Of a stretch of DNA of 44,316 nt, positions 21,087 to 29,631 are shown piece after piece (positions within the stretch are counted from its first letter, which is position 1; every line of letters begins with the position of its first letter). This DNA is from an uncultured Clostridia bacterium. Lineage in GTDB: Bacteria; Bacillota; Clostridia; Oscillospirales; Acutalibacteraceae. A program made the position numbers and the translations under genes. Below the pieces are notes generated by a model, which worked only from the letters and a program-made list of their open reading frames with translations, was not told the DNA's origin and did not search any database. The stretch is from the NCBI GenBank assembly GCA_937898195.1, contig CALEJD010000053.1, positions 1 through 44,316 of the forward strand, written 5' to 3'.

Positions 21087-23354
21087 ATGTCAACAGTTGA
21101 ATCAAAAAAATTGCAAGAGGTAGCGTTGCGAATTCGTGAAATGCGCGAAATTGCAGATTTTACTCAAGCTGAGATGGCAGAGAAAACAGAAGTAACAGAA
21201 GAAGAATATGTCCGTTATGAAAACGGTGAAGTGGATTTTCCATTCTCATTTCTTCACAAGTGTGCAAAGGTTTTCGGAATAGATATTACAGTTTTGCTTG
21301 AAGGTCACAGTGCTCACTTGTCTTCTTATACAATTACTCGAAAGGGCAAGGGTCAGGCAACAGCCAAAGAAGATGGCATTGAAATTCAAAACCTTGCACC
21401 ACAATTCAGAAAGAAGATTGCAGAACCTTATTGGGTTCGATATGAATATAACGAAGAGCAACAAAACAAGCCAATCCATCTCTCAAAGCACTCAGGTCAG
21501 GAATTTGACTTTGTTATGAGTGGTCGTCTTAAAATTCAGATTGGTGACAATGTTGAATACTTAAGCGAGGGAGACAGTATTTATTACAACAGCTCAACAC
21601 CACATGGTATGATTGCTGTTGACGGTCAGGATTGCTTATTCGTAGCAGTTGTTTTGCCTGGTGAAAATGCTGACGAAACTGAAATTCGCGATACAATCGT
21701 TACTGCTCATTCAGGTGATAAACATTTAGTAAGTGAAGATTTTATCACAACAACTGAAGACGAAAATGGTCGTGTTAAGACAATCGACTTTGAAAATGAT
21801 GACAAATTCAACTTTGCTTTTGATGTTGTTGATGCTATTGCTAAAAAATCACCTGATAAACTTGCAATGCTTCATATTGATAAGAATAAGGTTGAGAGAA
21901 GATTTACTTTCAACGATATGAAACGAGCATCTAACCAATGTGCTAACTATTTCAAGGCGTTGGGCATCAAAAAGGGCGACAGAGTTATGCTTGTGCTCAA
22001 GCGTCACTATCAATTCTGGTTTGCAGTGCTCGCACTTCACAAATTGGGTGCTATTGTTATTCCTGCTACACATCAGTTACAGGTGCACGATTTGGAATAT
22101 CGTTTCAACGCAGCGGGTGTCAGCGCAATCGTTTGTACATCTGACGACGGAATTGCTGACCACGTTGATGAAGCACAGAAAACTTGTCCATCACTTACAA
22201 CAAAAATCCTTGTTGGTGAAAAGCGCGAGGGTTGGAACAATTTTAACGAAGAATTCTCTCTTTATAGTGCTCACTATTATCGTACAGAAGAATCTCCTTG
22301 TGGTGACGATTTGATGCTTATGTTCTTCACATCGGGCACAACAGGTTATCCAAAAATCGCATCACATACATATAAATATCCTTTGGGACATTATATTACT
22401 GCAAAATATTGGCATGGTGTCAGTGAACACGGTTTGCATTTCACAATTTCTGACACAGGTTGGGGTAAAGCTCTTTGGGGCAAACTCTACGGTCAGTGGT
22501 TGTGCGAAGGCGCAGTATTTACTTATGACTTTGACCGTTTCGATGCAGCAGATATCTTGCCAATGTTCGCAAAATATCAGATTACAACATTCTGTGCACC
22601 ACCAACAATGCTTCGTATGATGATTAAACAGGACATTTCAAAATACGATTTGTCATCAATCAAGCATATGACAACAGCAGGTGAAGCACTCAACCCTGAG
22701 GTTTATCGTCAATTCGAAAAAGCAACAGGATTACAGATTATGGAAGGCTTTGGTCAGACAGAGCTTACTCTTACAATCGCTAACTTGCTCGGTGGCAAAC
22801 ATAAGGTTGGTTCAATGGGTATTCCTGTTCCACTTTATGATGTTTCACTTATGGATTCGGATGGAAATCCTGTTCCTGACGGTGAAGTTGGTGAAATTGT
22901 AGTTAAGATTTCTGAAAAAGTTCCTTGTGGCTTGTTCAAGGGCTATTATCGTGACCAAGCAAAGACAGACGAAGTTATGCACGATGGTTATTATCACACA
23001 GGTGACACCGCTTGGCGTGATGAAGATGGATTCTATTGGTATGTTGGCCGTGTTGACGACGTTATCAAGTCATCAGGTTACAGAATCGGACCTTTCGAAA
23101 TCGAAAGTGTTATTATGGAGCTTCCTTATGTTCTTGAATGTGGTGTTTGTGCAGCTCCTGACGAAGTTCGTGGTCAGGTTGTTAAGGCTGTAATCGTTCT
23201 CACAAAGGGAACAGAACCTTCAGAAGAACTTAAAAAGGAAATCCAGAAATATGTTAAAGAGCATACTGCTCCTTATAAATACCCAAGAATTGTTGAGTTC
23301 AGAACAGAACTTCCAAAGACAATCAGCGGAAAAATTCAGCGCAATAAATTGTAA
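21087..23354 (+). CDS. HTH-cupin-acyl-CoA synthetase fusion (medium/branched-chain type), Ile T-box controlled
   Basis: A 755-residue three-domain protein. Residues ~10-73 are an XRE-type helix-turn-helix (LRIREMREIADFTQAEMAEK). Residues ~115-195 are a cupin barrel (HSGQEFDFVMSGRLKIQIG, then STPHGMIAV). Residues ~235-755 are an adenylate-forming acyl-CoA synthetase of the medium-chain (ACSM/MACS-like) type. Its AMP-binding loop is FFTSGTTGYPK (413-423), followed by EGFGQTELT, a YHTGDTAW motif, VDDVIKSSGYRIGPFEIE, and the catalytic Lys in ISGKIQRNK at the C-terminus. Predicted reaction: ATP-dependent activation of a branched short-chain acid, 2-methylbutyrate being favoured by the Ile T-box (inference). 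Start: ATG at 21087 with AGGAGG eight bases upstream. The paralog downstream is very similar. Confidence 0.9.
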   Translation: MSTVESKKLQEVALRIREMREIADFTQAEMAEKTEVTEEEYVRYENGEVDFPFSFLHKCAKVFGIDITVLLEGHSAHLSSYTITRKGKGQATAKEDGIEIQNLAPQFRKKIAEPYWVRYEYNEEQQNKPIHLSKHSGQEFDFVMSGRLKIQIGDNVEYLSEGDSIYYNSSTPHGMIAVDGQDCLFVAVVLPGENADETEIRDTIVTAHSGDKHLVSEDFITTTEDENGRVKTIDFENDDKFNFAFDVVDAIAKKSPDKLAMLHIDKNKVERRFTFNDMKRASNQCANYFKALGIKKGDRVMLVLKRHYQFWFAVLALHKLGAIVIPATHQLQVHDLEYRFNAAGVSAIVCTSDDGIADHVDEAQKTCPSLTTKILVGEKREGWNNFNEEFSLYSAHYYRTEESPCGDDLMLMFFTSGTTGYPKIASHTYKYPLGHYITAKYWHGVSEHGLHFTISDTGWGKALWGKLYGQWLCEGAVFTYDFDRFDAADILPMFAKYQITTFCAPPTMLRMMIKQDISKYDLSSIKHMTTAGEALNPEVYRQFEKATGLQIMEGFGQTELTLTIANLLGGKHKVGSMGIPVPLYDVSLMDSDGNPVPDGEVGEIVVKISEKVPCGLFKGYYRDQAKTDEVMHDGYYHTGDTAWRDEDGFYWYVGRVDDVIKSSGYRIGPFEIESVIMELPYVLECGVCAAPDEVRGQVVKAVIVLTKGTEPSEELKKEIQKYVKEHTAPYKYPRIVEFRTELPKTISGKIQRNKL

Positions 23355-23363
23355 TATTATGTG

Positions 23364-23393
23364 TTGACAAATGAATGGAGTTTATGATAAAAT
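23364..23393 (+). promoter_or_regulatory. Sigma-A promoter of the Val T-box operon
   Basis: TTGACA (23364-23369), an 18-base spacer and TAAAAT (23388-23393). Confidence 0.8.
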
Positions 23394-23399
23394 ACCATT

Positions 23400-23688
23400 C
23401 AATTAAATGTTAAAGGCACTGACGAAGAGTGCACAAAAAAGACGGTTTCAGAGAAATGACGGTTGGTGCAAGTCATTCGGGTTCGATTTTGTGTTTGTAG
23501 CTTCCGAGCCGAGAGAAAGAAAGCCCTGTGTGGGTTAGTAGAATCTCTCCGTGATTGCTGCGTGAATGCATAAGGGTTGTCAGACCCTGAGTGGCAGTTA
23601 TAAACTGCAATTTGAGTGGTACCGCGGGTGCAACGAAAGATATTCGGCGCTCGTCTCAAAGTCATAAACTTTGGGACGGGTGCTTTTT
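23400..23688 (+). promoter_or_regulatory. T-box leader 2, valine (GTA specifier)
   Basis: Stem I distal loop GGTTGGTGCAA closed by AATGAC/GTCATT, with an AGAGAAA bulge. The GAAG/CTTC helix again lies one purine below the codon. The upper helix CACAAAA/TTTTGTG defines the loop TTTGTAG, giving specifier GTA (23497-23499), Val. T-box core TGGTACCGCGG is at 23617-23627. The terminator stem GCGCTCGTCTCAAAG with its partner (23647-23683) is followed by five T residues. It should be induced by uncharged tRNA-Val and drive the acyl-CoA synthetase and the vor operon. Confidence 0.88.
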
Positions 23689-23711
23689 CGTCCCGAGATT
23701 GGAGAAAACTT

Positions 23712-25997
23712 ATGGAACGCATAACTGGTTTGGACTACAAAATTCAAGAGATGGCGCGTCGTATTCGCGAGCTTCGTGAAATCGAGAACTACACTATCGA
23801 AGAAATGGCTGCAAAGGTCGGCGTCAGCGCAGAAGAATACCGTAACTGCGAAAGTGGTAACGGAGATTTGAACTTCGCTTTCATTTATCGTTGCGCAATG
23901 ATTTTTGGTGTCAATGTCACAGAAATCGTTGAGGGTTATAGCCCAAATCTTAAATCATTTATAGTTACACGTAAAGAAGCAGGTCAAGAAGTTGCAGAAG
24001 CACACGGTATGACATATTACAATATGGCTTATGCTTTTCAGAATCGTATTGCAGAGCCTTTGTATGTAAGATGTAAATATGACGAGAGTGCAGAGCAACG
24101 TGAAATTGAACTTACAACTCACGCAGGTCAGGAATGTGACATTGTTGTTGAGGGTAGCTTGCTTGTCCAGATTGGTGAGCACCAAGAAGTTTTAGGACCA
24201 GGCGACAGTATTTATTATGATAGTGACACTCCTCATGGTATGATTGCTGTTAACGGTAAAGACTGCGTTTTCTACGCAATTGTTCTTAACCCAACAGGTG
24301 AACCAATTCCGGAACTTACACCAAGCCGTGCAGTTGCGGTTAAAAAAGCAACTCCAGACACAAAAGACCGTGTTTATCGTAAATATGTTAATGTTACAAA
24401 AGATGAAAACGGCACACCAACAAAGATTGAGTTTAAGAACATTGAAAAATTCAATTTTGCTTTTGATGTTATTGATAAGTTAGCAGAAGACAAACCAAAT
24501 AAACTTGCAATGTTACATATCAGTAACGATAAAACCGAAAACAGATTTACATTTAAAGATTTGAAAAAAGCATCTAACCAATGTGCAAACTATTTTAAAT
24601 CTTTGGGTATTCAAAAAGGCGACAGAGTTATGTTGGTGCTTAAACGTCACTATCAATTCTGGTTTGCTGTGTTAGGTCTTAACAAGCTTGGTGCAATCGC
24701 AATTCCTGCAACAAATCAGTTGCAAGAGCACGATTTTGAATATCGTTTCCAATCAGCAGGGGTTAACACGATTATCTGTACTGCAGACGGTGATACTGCT
24801 CGTCAGGTTGAATTGGCAGCAGAAAAATGCCCTGAACTTAAAAATAAATTAATCGTTAATGGTAAGCGTGATGGTTGGCGTAGCTTTGATGAAGAGTACA
24901 CACTTTTCAGTACACATTATAACCGTACAGAAGACGCACCATCAGGCAAAGACCCATTACTTATGTTCTTCACATCAGGTACAACAGGATATCCAAAAAT
25001 CGCAGTACATAATCACTTGTATCCTTTGGGACATTTCCATACTGCAAAATATTGGCACAACGTTAACCCTGATGGATTACACTTCACTATTTCAGACACA
25101 GGTTGGGCTAAATCAATGTGGGGTAAATTCTATGGACAATGGTTTGCAGAAGCAGCAACATTTGTTTATGACTTTGACCGTTTTGATGCAGCAGACATCC
25201 TTCCTATGTTTGCAAAATATAAAATCACAACATTCTGTGCACCACCAACAATGCTTCGTATGATGATTAAACAAGACATTTCAAAATACGATTTGTCATC
25301 AGTTCAGCATATGACAACAGCGGGTGAAGCGCTCAACCCTGAGGTTTATCGTCAATTTGAAAAAGCAACAGGACTCCAAATTCTTGAAGGCTTTGGTCAG
25401 TCTGAAAGCACAATGATTATCGGTAACCTTACAGGCGCACCACATAAAATCGGCTCAATGGGTAAACCTGCTCCGATTTATGATGTTTCACTTATGGATG
25501 CCGACGGAAACAAAGTACCAGTTGGTCAGGTTGGCGAAATTGTTGTTAATCTTCAAAACGGCGCACCTTGTGGTTTGTTCACAGAATATTACAGAGACCA
25601 AGAAAAGACAGACGAAGTTATCCACGACGGATATTACCACACAGGTGATACTGCTTGGTGCGATGAAGACGGATTCTATTGGTATGTTGGTCGTGTTGAT
25701 GATGTTATCAAATCATCAGGTTACAGAATCGGACCATTTGAAATTGAAAGCGTTATTATGGAACTCCCTTATGTTCTTGAATGTGGCGTTTGTGCAGCTC
25801 CTGACGAAGTTCGCGGTCAGGTAGTTAAAGCAGTTATCGTGCTTACAAACGGCACAGAGCCTACTGAAGAACTCAAGAAAGAAATTCAAAAATATGTTAA
25901 GGACAGAACTGCTCCTTATAAATATCCAAGAATTGTTGAGTTCAGAACAGAACTTCCAAAAACTGTAAGTGGTAAAATTCAGCGTAATAAATTATAA
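23712..25997 (+). CDS. HTH-cupin-acyl-CoA synthetase fusion, second paralog, Val T-box controlled
   Basis: A 761-residue paralog of the preceding fusion, with the same order: XRE helix-turn-helix (RRIRELREIENYTIEEMAAK), cupin (HAGQECDIVVEGSLLVQIG, TPHGMIAV) and a MACS-like acyl-CoA synthetase (FFTSGTTGYPK, EGFGQSEST, YHTGDTAW, DDVIKSSGYRIGPFEIE, VSGKIQRNK). The synthetase domains are near-identical over long stretches, especially the last ~150 residues, indicating fairly recent duplication. Differences such as GQTELTLTI versus GQSESTMII fall next to the substrate pocket region. Isobutyrate is the predicted substrate given the Val T-box (inference). Start: ATG at 23712 with GGAG seven bases upstream; the longer open frame lies inside the T-box. 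Its stop overlaps the next ATG. Confidence 0.9.
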   Translation: MERITGLDYKIQEMARRIRELREIENYTIEEMAAKVGVSAEEYRNCESGNGDLNFAFIYRCAMIFGVNVTEIVEGYSPNLKSFIVTRKEAGQEVAEAHGMTYYNMAYAFQNRIAEPLYVRCKYDESAEQREIELTTHAGQECDIVVEGSLLVQIGEHQEVLGPGDSIYYDSDTPHGMIAVNGKDCVFYAIVLNPTGEPIPELTPSRAVAVKKATPDTKDRVYRKYVNVTKDENGTPTKIEFKNIEKFNFAFDVIDKLAEDKPNKLAMLHISNDKTENRFTFKDLKKASNQCANYFKSLGIQKGDRVMLVLKRHYQFWFAVLGLNKLGAIAIPATNQLQEHDFEYRFQSAGVNTIICTADGDTARQVELAAEKCPELKNKLIVNGKRDGWRSFDEEYTLFSTHYNRTEDAPSGKDPLLMFFTSGTTGYPKIAVHNHLYPLGHFHTAKYWHNVNPDGLHFTISDTGWAKSMWGKFYGQWFAEAATFVYDFDRFDAADILPMFAKYKITTFCAPPTMLRMMIKQDISKYDLSSVQHMTTAGEALNPEVYRQFEKATGLQILEGFGQSESTMIIGNLTGAPHKIGSMGKPAPIYDVSLMDADGNKVPVGQVGEIVVNLQNGAPCGLFTEYYRDQEKTDEVIHDGYYHTGDTAWCDEDGFYWYVGRVDDVIKSSGYRIGPFEIESVIMELPYVLECGVCAAPDEVRGQVVKAVIVLTNGTEPTEELKKEIQKYVKDRTAPYKYPRIVEFRTELPKTVSGKIQRNKL

Positions 25998-26671
25998 TGA
26001 AAAATATGAAAATTGATAAAAGAATAACTCTTTTGTGCGGTCATTATGGCAGTGGCAAAACAAATGTTGCCGTGAATTTAGCAATGATGATGAAAAAGCA
26101 ATATGACAAAGTTACTATTGCCGATTTGGACATTGTTAATCCATATTTCCGAACAAAAGACAGCAGTAAAGAATTGGCTCGTGCAGGCATTAAACTTATA
26201 TGTTCAGAATTTGCTAACAGTAATGTTGATATTCCTGCATTGCCACAAGAAATGTATTCGATTACCGATGACACATCCCATAGAGTTTTAATTGATGTGG
26301 GTGGCGATGACCGTGGTGCTTTGGCACTTGGCAGATTAGCCCCTAAAATCAAAGAAGAAAATGACTATGAAATGCTCATGGTAATAAATAAATGCAGACC
26401 TTTAACACGAACTGTTGAAGATACACTTGAAGTTATGGGTGAAATCGAGTTTGCCTGTGGAATTAAATTTACAGGGCTTGTCAATAACTCTAATCTAGGT
26501 GAAGAAACAACAGCGGATGATGTGTTAAATTCCCTTGAATATGCTAATGCCGTATCAAAAGCGACGGGACTTCCTTTAGTTGCAACGGCATATAAAGCAG
26601 AACTTGATAACCAATTGTCAGATAAAGTGCCAATGCCTTTGGCGTTGACATTACAAGATAAAATTCTCTAA
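25997..26671 (+). CDS. MinD/ParA-like P-loop ATPase
   Basis: A 224-residue nucleotide-binding protein of the CobQ/MinD/ParA class. The Walker A loop is LLCGHYGSGKTNVAVNLA, followed by switch-like DLDIVNPYFRTKD and IDVGGDDRGA. No membrane-targeting helix is evident. The ATG overlaps the stop of the acyl-CoA synthetase (TAATG), so it is translationally coupled to the operon, and the ferredoxin of the oxidoreductase begins 18 bases after its stop. Related ATPases handle iron-sulfur proteins or cofactor loading; a maturation or regulatory role for the oxidoreductase is possible but unproven. Confidence 0.85.
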   Translation: MKNMKIDKRITLLCGHYGSGKTNVAVNLAMMMKKQYDKVTIADLDIVNPYFRTKDSSKELARAGIKLICSEFANSNVDIPALPQEMYSITDDTSHRVLIDVGGDDRGALALGRLAPKIKEENDYEMLMVINKCRPLTRTVEDTLEVMGEIEFACGIKFTGLVNNSNLGEETTADDVLNSLEYANAVSKATGLPLVATAYKAELDNQLSDKVPMPLALTLQDKIL

Positions 26672-26689
26672 ATTAAAGGAGCGATATAT

Positions 26690-26896
26690 ATGGCTAAATT
26701 AACCTTTAAAACAGATAACTGTAAAGGTTGCGGACTTTGTGTTGATGCTTGTCCAAAAAACATTTTGCAGTTGTCACCAGACAAGATTAACAAAAAGGGA
26801 CATCACCCTGCAGAGCTTACAGACGAAGCTGCTTGTATCGGTTGCGCATCTTGTGCAATTATGTGTCCTGACTGTGTAATTAAGGTGGAGAGGTGA
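26690..26896 (+). CDS. 2-oxoacid:ferredoxin oxidoreductase, 2x[4Fe-4S] ferredoxin (delta) subunit
   Basis: A 68-residue ferredoxin with two complete cluster motifs: CKGCGLCVDACP near residues 12-23 and CIGCASCAIMCP near 46-57. This is the small electron-transfer subunit of four-subunit KGOR/VOR-type enzymes. It passes electrons between the TPP subunit and free ferredoxin. It begins 18 bases after the ATPase, with an AAGGAG site, and is followed five bases later by vorB. Confidence 0.93.
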   Translation: MAKLTFKTDNCKGCGLCVDACPKNILQLSPDKINKKGHHPAELTDEAACIGCASCAIMCPDCVIKVER

Positions 26897-26901
26897 GTTA
26901 A

Positions 26902-27969
26902 ATGGCAGATAAAGTTTTAATGAAAGGTAACGAAGCGATTGCCGAAGCAGCAATTATTGCAGGTTGTCGTCATTACTTCGGTTACCCAATTACACCACAA
27001 ACAGAAATCGCTGCTTATATGGCAAAGAAAATGCCAAAAATCGGTGGCGTATTCCTTCAGGCAGAAAGTGAAATTGCAGCAATTAATATGGTGTATGGTG
27101 TTGCAGCGGCAGGCCGTCGTGTTATGACATCATCATCAAGCCCAGGAATTTCACTTAAGAGCGAAGGTCTTTCTTATATGGCAGGTTCAGACTTGCCAGC
27201 ACTCGTTGTAAATGTTCAGCGTGGTGGTCCTGGTCTTGGCGGTATTCAACCAAGCCAGTCAGACTATTTCCAAGCAACTCGTGGCAGCGGTCACGGTGAC
27301 TATCATATGATAGTTCTTGCTCCTGCTTCAGTTCAGGAAATGGCAGAGCTTACAGTTAAGGGCTTTGAACTTGCTGATACATACAGAATGACATCAATGA
27401 TTTTGGCTGATGGTACAATGGGTCAGATGATGGAGCCTGTTTCTCTTGAATTTGATGTTAAGCCTGCTCCAGAAAAACCTTGGGCAACAGTTGGTACAAA
27501 GCTCGAGAGAAAGCATAACATTGTTAACTCATTGTCACTTGTTCCAGAAGAACTTGAACAGCTTAACTTTGCTCGTTACGAGAAATATAACTATATCAAA
27601 GAAAACGAAGCAATGTATGAAGAATACCTTATGGATGATGCAGAATATGCAATCGCAGCATTCGGTATCGCTTCTCGTGTTGCAAAGAATGCTGTTAATG
27701 AAGCAAGAAAACAGGGCATCAAGGTTGGTATGATTAGACCAATCACATTGTGGCCATTCCCTGTTGCTCCATTCAAGAAAGCAGCAGATAAAGTTAAGGC
27801 AATCATCTCAGTTGAACTTTCAATGGGTCAGATGATTGAAGACGTTAGATTGGCAACAGAATGCAAAGTACCAGTTACTCTTTGCAATCGTGTTGGTGGT
27901 ATGATTGTTTCACCTGAACAGGTGTTAGAAGTAATTAAAGAAGTAGCAGAAAACGGAGGTGCAAAATAA
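26902..27969 (+). CDS. vorB: 2-oxoacid:ferredoxin oxidoreductase alpha subunit (VorB type)
   Basis: A 355-residue alpha subunit of a TPP-dependent 2-oxoacid:ferredoxin oxidoreductase. N-terminal features are MKGNEAIAEAAIIAGC and YFGYPITPQTEIAAYM, then QAESEIAAINMVYGVAAAG and SSSSPGISLKSEG, which are standard for this pyrimidine-binding subunit. The C-terminal domain ends with VCNRVGG-like and EVIKEV segments. The form with a separate small ferredoxin matches the KGOR/VOR families. The Val T-box argues for a branched-chain 2-oxoacid and, because T-boxes induce biosynthesis, for use in the reductive carboxylation direction (inference). The stop overlaps the next start by one base. Confidence 0.92.
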   Translation: MADKVLMKGNEAIAEAAIIAGCRHYFGYPITPQTEIAAYMAKKMPKIGGVFLQAESEIAAINMVYGVAAAGRRVMTSSSSPGISLKSEGLSYMAGSDLPALVVNVQRGGPGLGGIQPSQSDYFQATRGSGHGDYHMIVLAPASVQEMAELTVKGFELADTYRMTSMILADGTMGQMMEPVSLEFDVKPAPEKPWATVGTKLERKHNIVNSLSLVPEELEQLNFARYEKYNYIKENEAMYEEYLMDDAEYAIAAFGIASRVAKNAVNEARKQGIKVGMIRPITLWPFPVAPFKKAADKVKAIISVELSMGQMIEDVRLATECKVPVTLCNRVGGMIVSPEQVLEVIKEVAENGGAK

Positions 27970-28721
27970 TGGTTGTATTTGATAAACCACATTCATTAAA
28001 TGAAATGTCAATGCACTATTGTCCAGGTTGCACACACGGTATTATTCACCGTCTTGTTGCAGAAGTTATGGATGAATTAGGCATTGAAGGCAGAACAATC
28101 GGTGTTGCACCTGTTGGTTGCTCTGTTATGGCTTATAACTATTTTAACTGCGATATGATTGAAGCAGCACACGGTCGTGCACCTGCAGTTGCAACTGGTG
28201 TTAAACGTGCAGACCCTGAAAATCACGTTGTTTTCACATATCAGGGTGACGGTGACTTGGCATCAATCGGCATGGCAGAAACTGTTCACGCAGCAGCAAG
28301 AAACGAAAACATCACAGTTATTTTCGTTAATAACGCAATTTATGGTATGACAGGTGGTCAGATGGCTCCAACATCATTGCCAGGTCAGGTTACACAGACT
28401 TCACCTTATGGTCGTGATGTTAACCACTGTGGTTATCCAATCAAGGTTTGTGAAATGCTTTCACAGCTTGATGGTCCTGAATATCTTGAACGCGTTACTG
28501 TAAACAGCGTTAAAGCAGTTCGTAATGCTAAAAAGGCAATTAAAAAGGCATTCCAGAATCAGTTAGACGGCAAAGGCTTCTCATTGGTTGAAGTTGTTTC
28601 ATCTTGTCCAACAAACTGGGGTCTTACACCACAACAAGCACTTAAATGGATTGACGAAAAAATGATTCCATATTATCCATTGGGTGTTTATAAAGACAGA
28701 AGTGCAGAGGAGGATAAATAA
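27969..28721 (+). CDS. 2-oxoacid:ferredoxin oxidoreductase TPP-binding beta subunit
   Basis: A 250-residue beta subunit carrying the thiamine diphosphate site. MHYCPGCTHG near residue 15 gives the CxxC seen in this family. The TPP motif runs from GDGDLASIG to FVNNAIYGMTGGQMAPTS, with the metal-binding GDGD and NN residues intact. It forms the catalytic heterotetramer with VorB, the gamma subunit and the small ferredoxin. ATG overlaps the vorB stop (TAATG), and its own stop overlaps the gamma-subunit ATG, indicating tight translational coupling and equal stoichiometry. Confidence 0.93.
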   Translation: MVVFDKPHSLNEMSMHYCPGCTHGIIHRLVAEVMDELGIEGRTIGVAPVGCSVMAYNYFNCDMIEAAHGRAPAVATGVKRADPENHVVFTYQGDGDLASIGMAETVHAAARNENITVIFVNNAIYGMTGGQMAPTSLPGQVTQTSPYGRDVNHCGYPIKVCEMLSQLDGPEYLERVTVNSVKAVRNAKKAIKKAFQNQLDGKGFSLVEVVSSCPTNWGLTPQQALKWIDEKMIPYYPLGVYKDRSAEEDK

Positions 28722-29254
28722 TGAGTACAAAACAGATGTTACTTTCAGGTTTTGGTGGTCAGGGTATCCTCTTCGCAGGTAAATTCCTTGCATATAAAGG
28801 TCTTACAGACGGCAAACAGGTTAGCTGGTTGCCATCATACGGCCCTGAAATGCGTGGTGGTACAGCAAGCTGTAGCGTTATCATCAGTGACGAAGCAGTT
28901 GGCTCACCAATCATTTCAAATCCTGATATTTTGGTTGCAATGAACTTACCATCACTTGATAAGTTTGAAAAGAGCGTAGTTTCAGGTGGTATTATTTTAG
29001 CAGACTCAACACTTATCGAAAGAAAAGTAGAGCGTGATGATGTTACTGTTTATTACATTCCTGCAACTCGTCTTGCAAGTGAAAATGGTTTCCCAACACT
29101 TGCAAATATGATTTTGATGGGCAAACTTCTTGAAGTTTTAGGTGGTTTTAACGCAGAAGATGTTAAAGCAACACTTTCAAAGGTTATTTCTGCAAAACGT
29201 GCAGATATGCTTGAAACAAACCTTAAAGCATTACAGCTCGGCGCAGATTTTTAA
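28721..29254 (+). CDS. 2-oxoacid:ferredoxin oxidoreductase gamma subunit
   Basis: A 177-residue gamma subunit, recognisable by its start (LLSGFGGQGILFAGKFLAYKG), SWLPSYGPEMRGGTASCSVIIS, and a later PATRLASENG-like segment. In this enzyme class the gamma domain contributes to CoA binding and complex assembly. It completes the four-subunit set encoded from 26690. No terminator is obvious after the stop, and the promoter of the Leu T-box operon starts 11 bases later, so read-through could also feed that leader. Confidence 0.92.
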   Translation: MSTKQMLLSGFGGQGILFAGKFLAYKGLTDGKQVSWLPSYGPEMRGGTASCSVIISDEAVGSPIISNPDILVAMNLPSLDKFEKSVVSGGIILADSTLIERKVERDDVTVYYIPATRLASENGFPTLANMILMGKLLEVLGGFNAEDVKATLSKVISAKRADMLETNLKALQLGADF

Positions 29255-29264
29255 TGAGTTTTTC

Positions 29265-29293
29265 TTGACAAACAAGAAAACCTGTGCTAAACT
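29265..29293 (+). promoter_or_regulatory. Sigma-A promoter of the Leu T-box operon
   Basis: TTGACA (29265-29270), a 17-base spacer and TAAACT (29288-29293). Confidence 0.75.
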
Positions 29294-29299
29294 ATCAAC

Positions 29300-29591
29300 C
29301 AATCTTTATATTTTTAGATGCGTTGAGGGAACTATTCTTTTTCCCACATTCATTTCAGAGAGCTGTCGTTCGGTGCAAGACAGTATGAAAAGAAAAAGAA
29401 GTCTCATTCCGTAGCATAACTGCTGAAGGTGTTAACTGTGTAGGTAGTTACGGCGTGCCCCGTTACCACGGCAAAAGGCTTGTCAGAGCCTTACAGAGTT
29501 GACCGATTTATGCAAATAAACGGTAAACAGGGTGGTACCGCGAAGAAATTTCGTCCCTGAAACAGAAACTAACTGTTTCAGGGATTTTTTA
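29300..29591 (+). promoter_or_regulatory. T-box leader 3, leucine (CTC specifier)
   Basis: Stem I distal loop GTTCGGTGCAA closed by CTGTC/GACAG, with an AGAGAG bulge. A GGAA/TTCC helix lies below, and TTCTTTTTC/GAAAAAGAA above, a specifier loop reading GTCTCA; the codon one purine above the lower helix is CTC (29403-29405), Leu. T-box core TGGTACCGCGA is at 29533-29543. The terminator TCCCTGAAACAG/CTGTTTCAGGGA (29554-29584) is followed by six T residues. It differs in detail from leaders 1 and 2, so it is not a recent duplicate. Confidence 0.88.
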
Positions 29592-29631
29592 TTGTAATTT
29601 TTCCGAAAAAATGAAAGGATGAATACTCATT

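Noticed and set aside
21087..29254. Catabolic reading of the locus (oxidation of branched-chain amino acids)
   Set aside because: T-box control on uncharged tRNA turns genes on during starvation for the amino acid, which fits synthesis rather than degradation. The enzymes themselves are reversible, so this rests on regulation.
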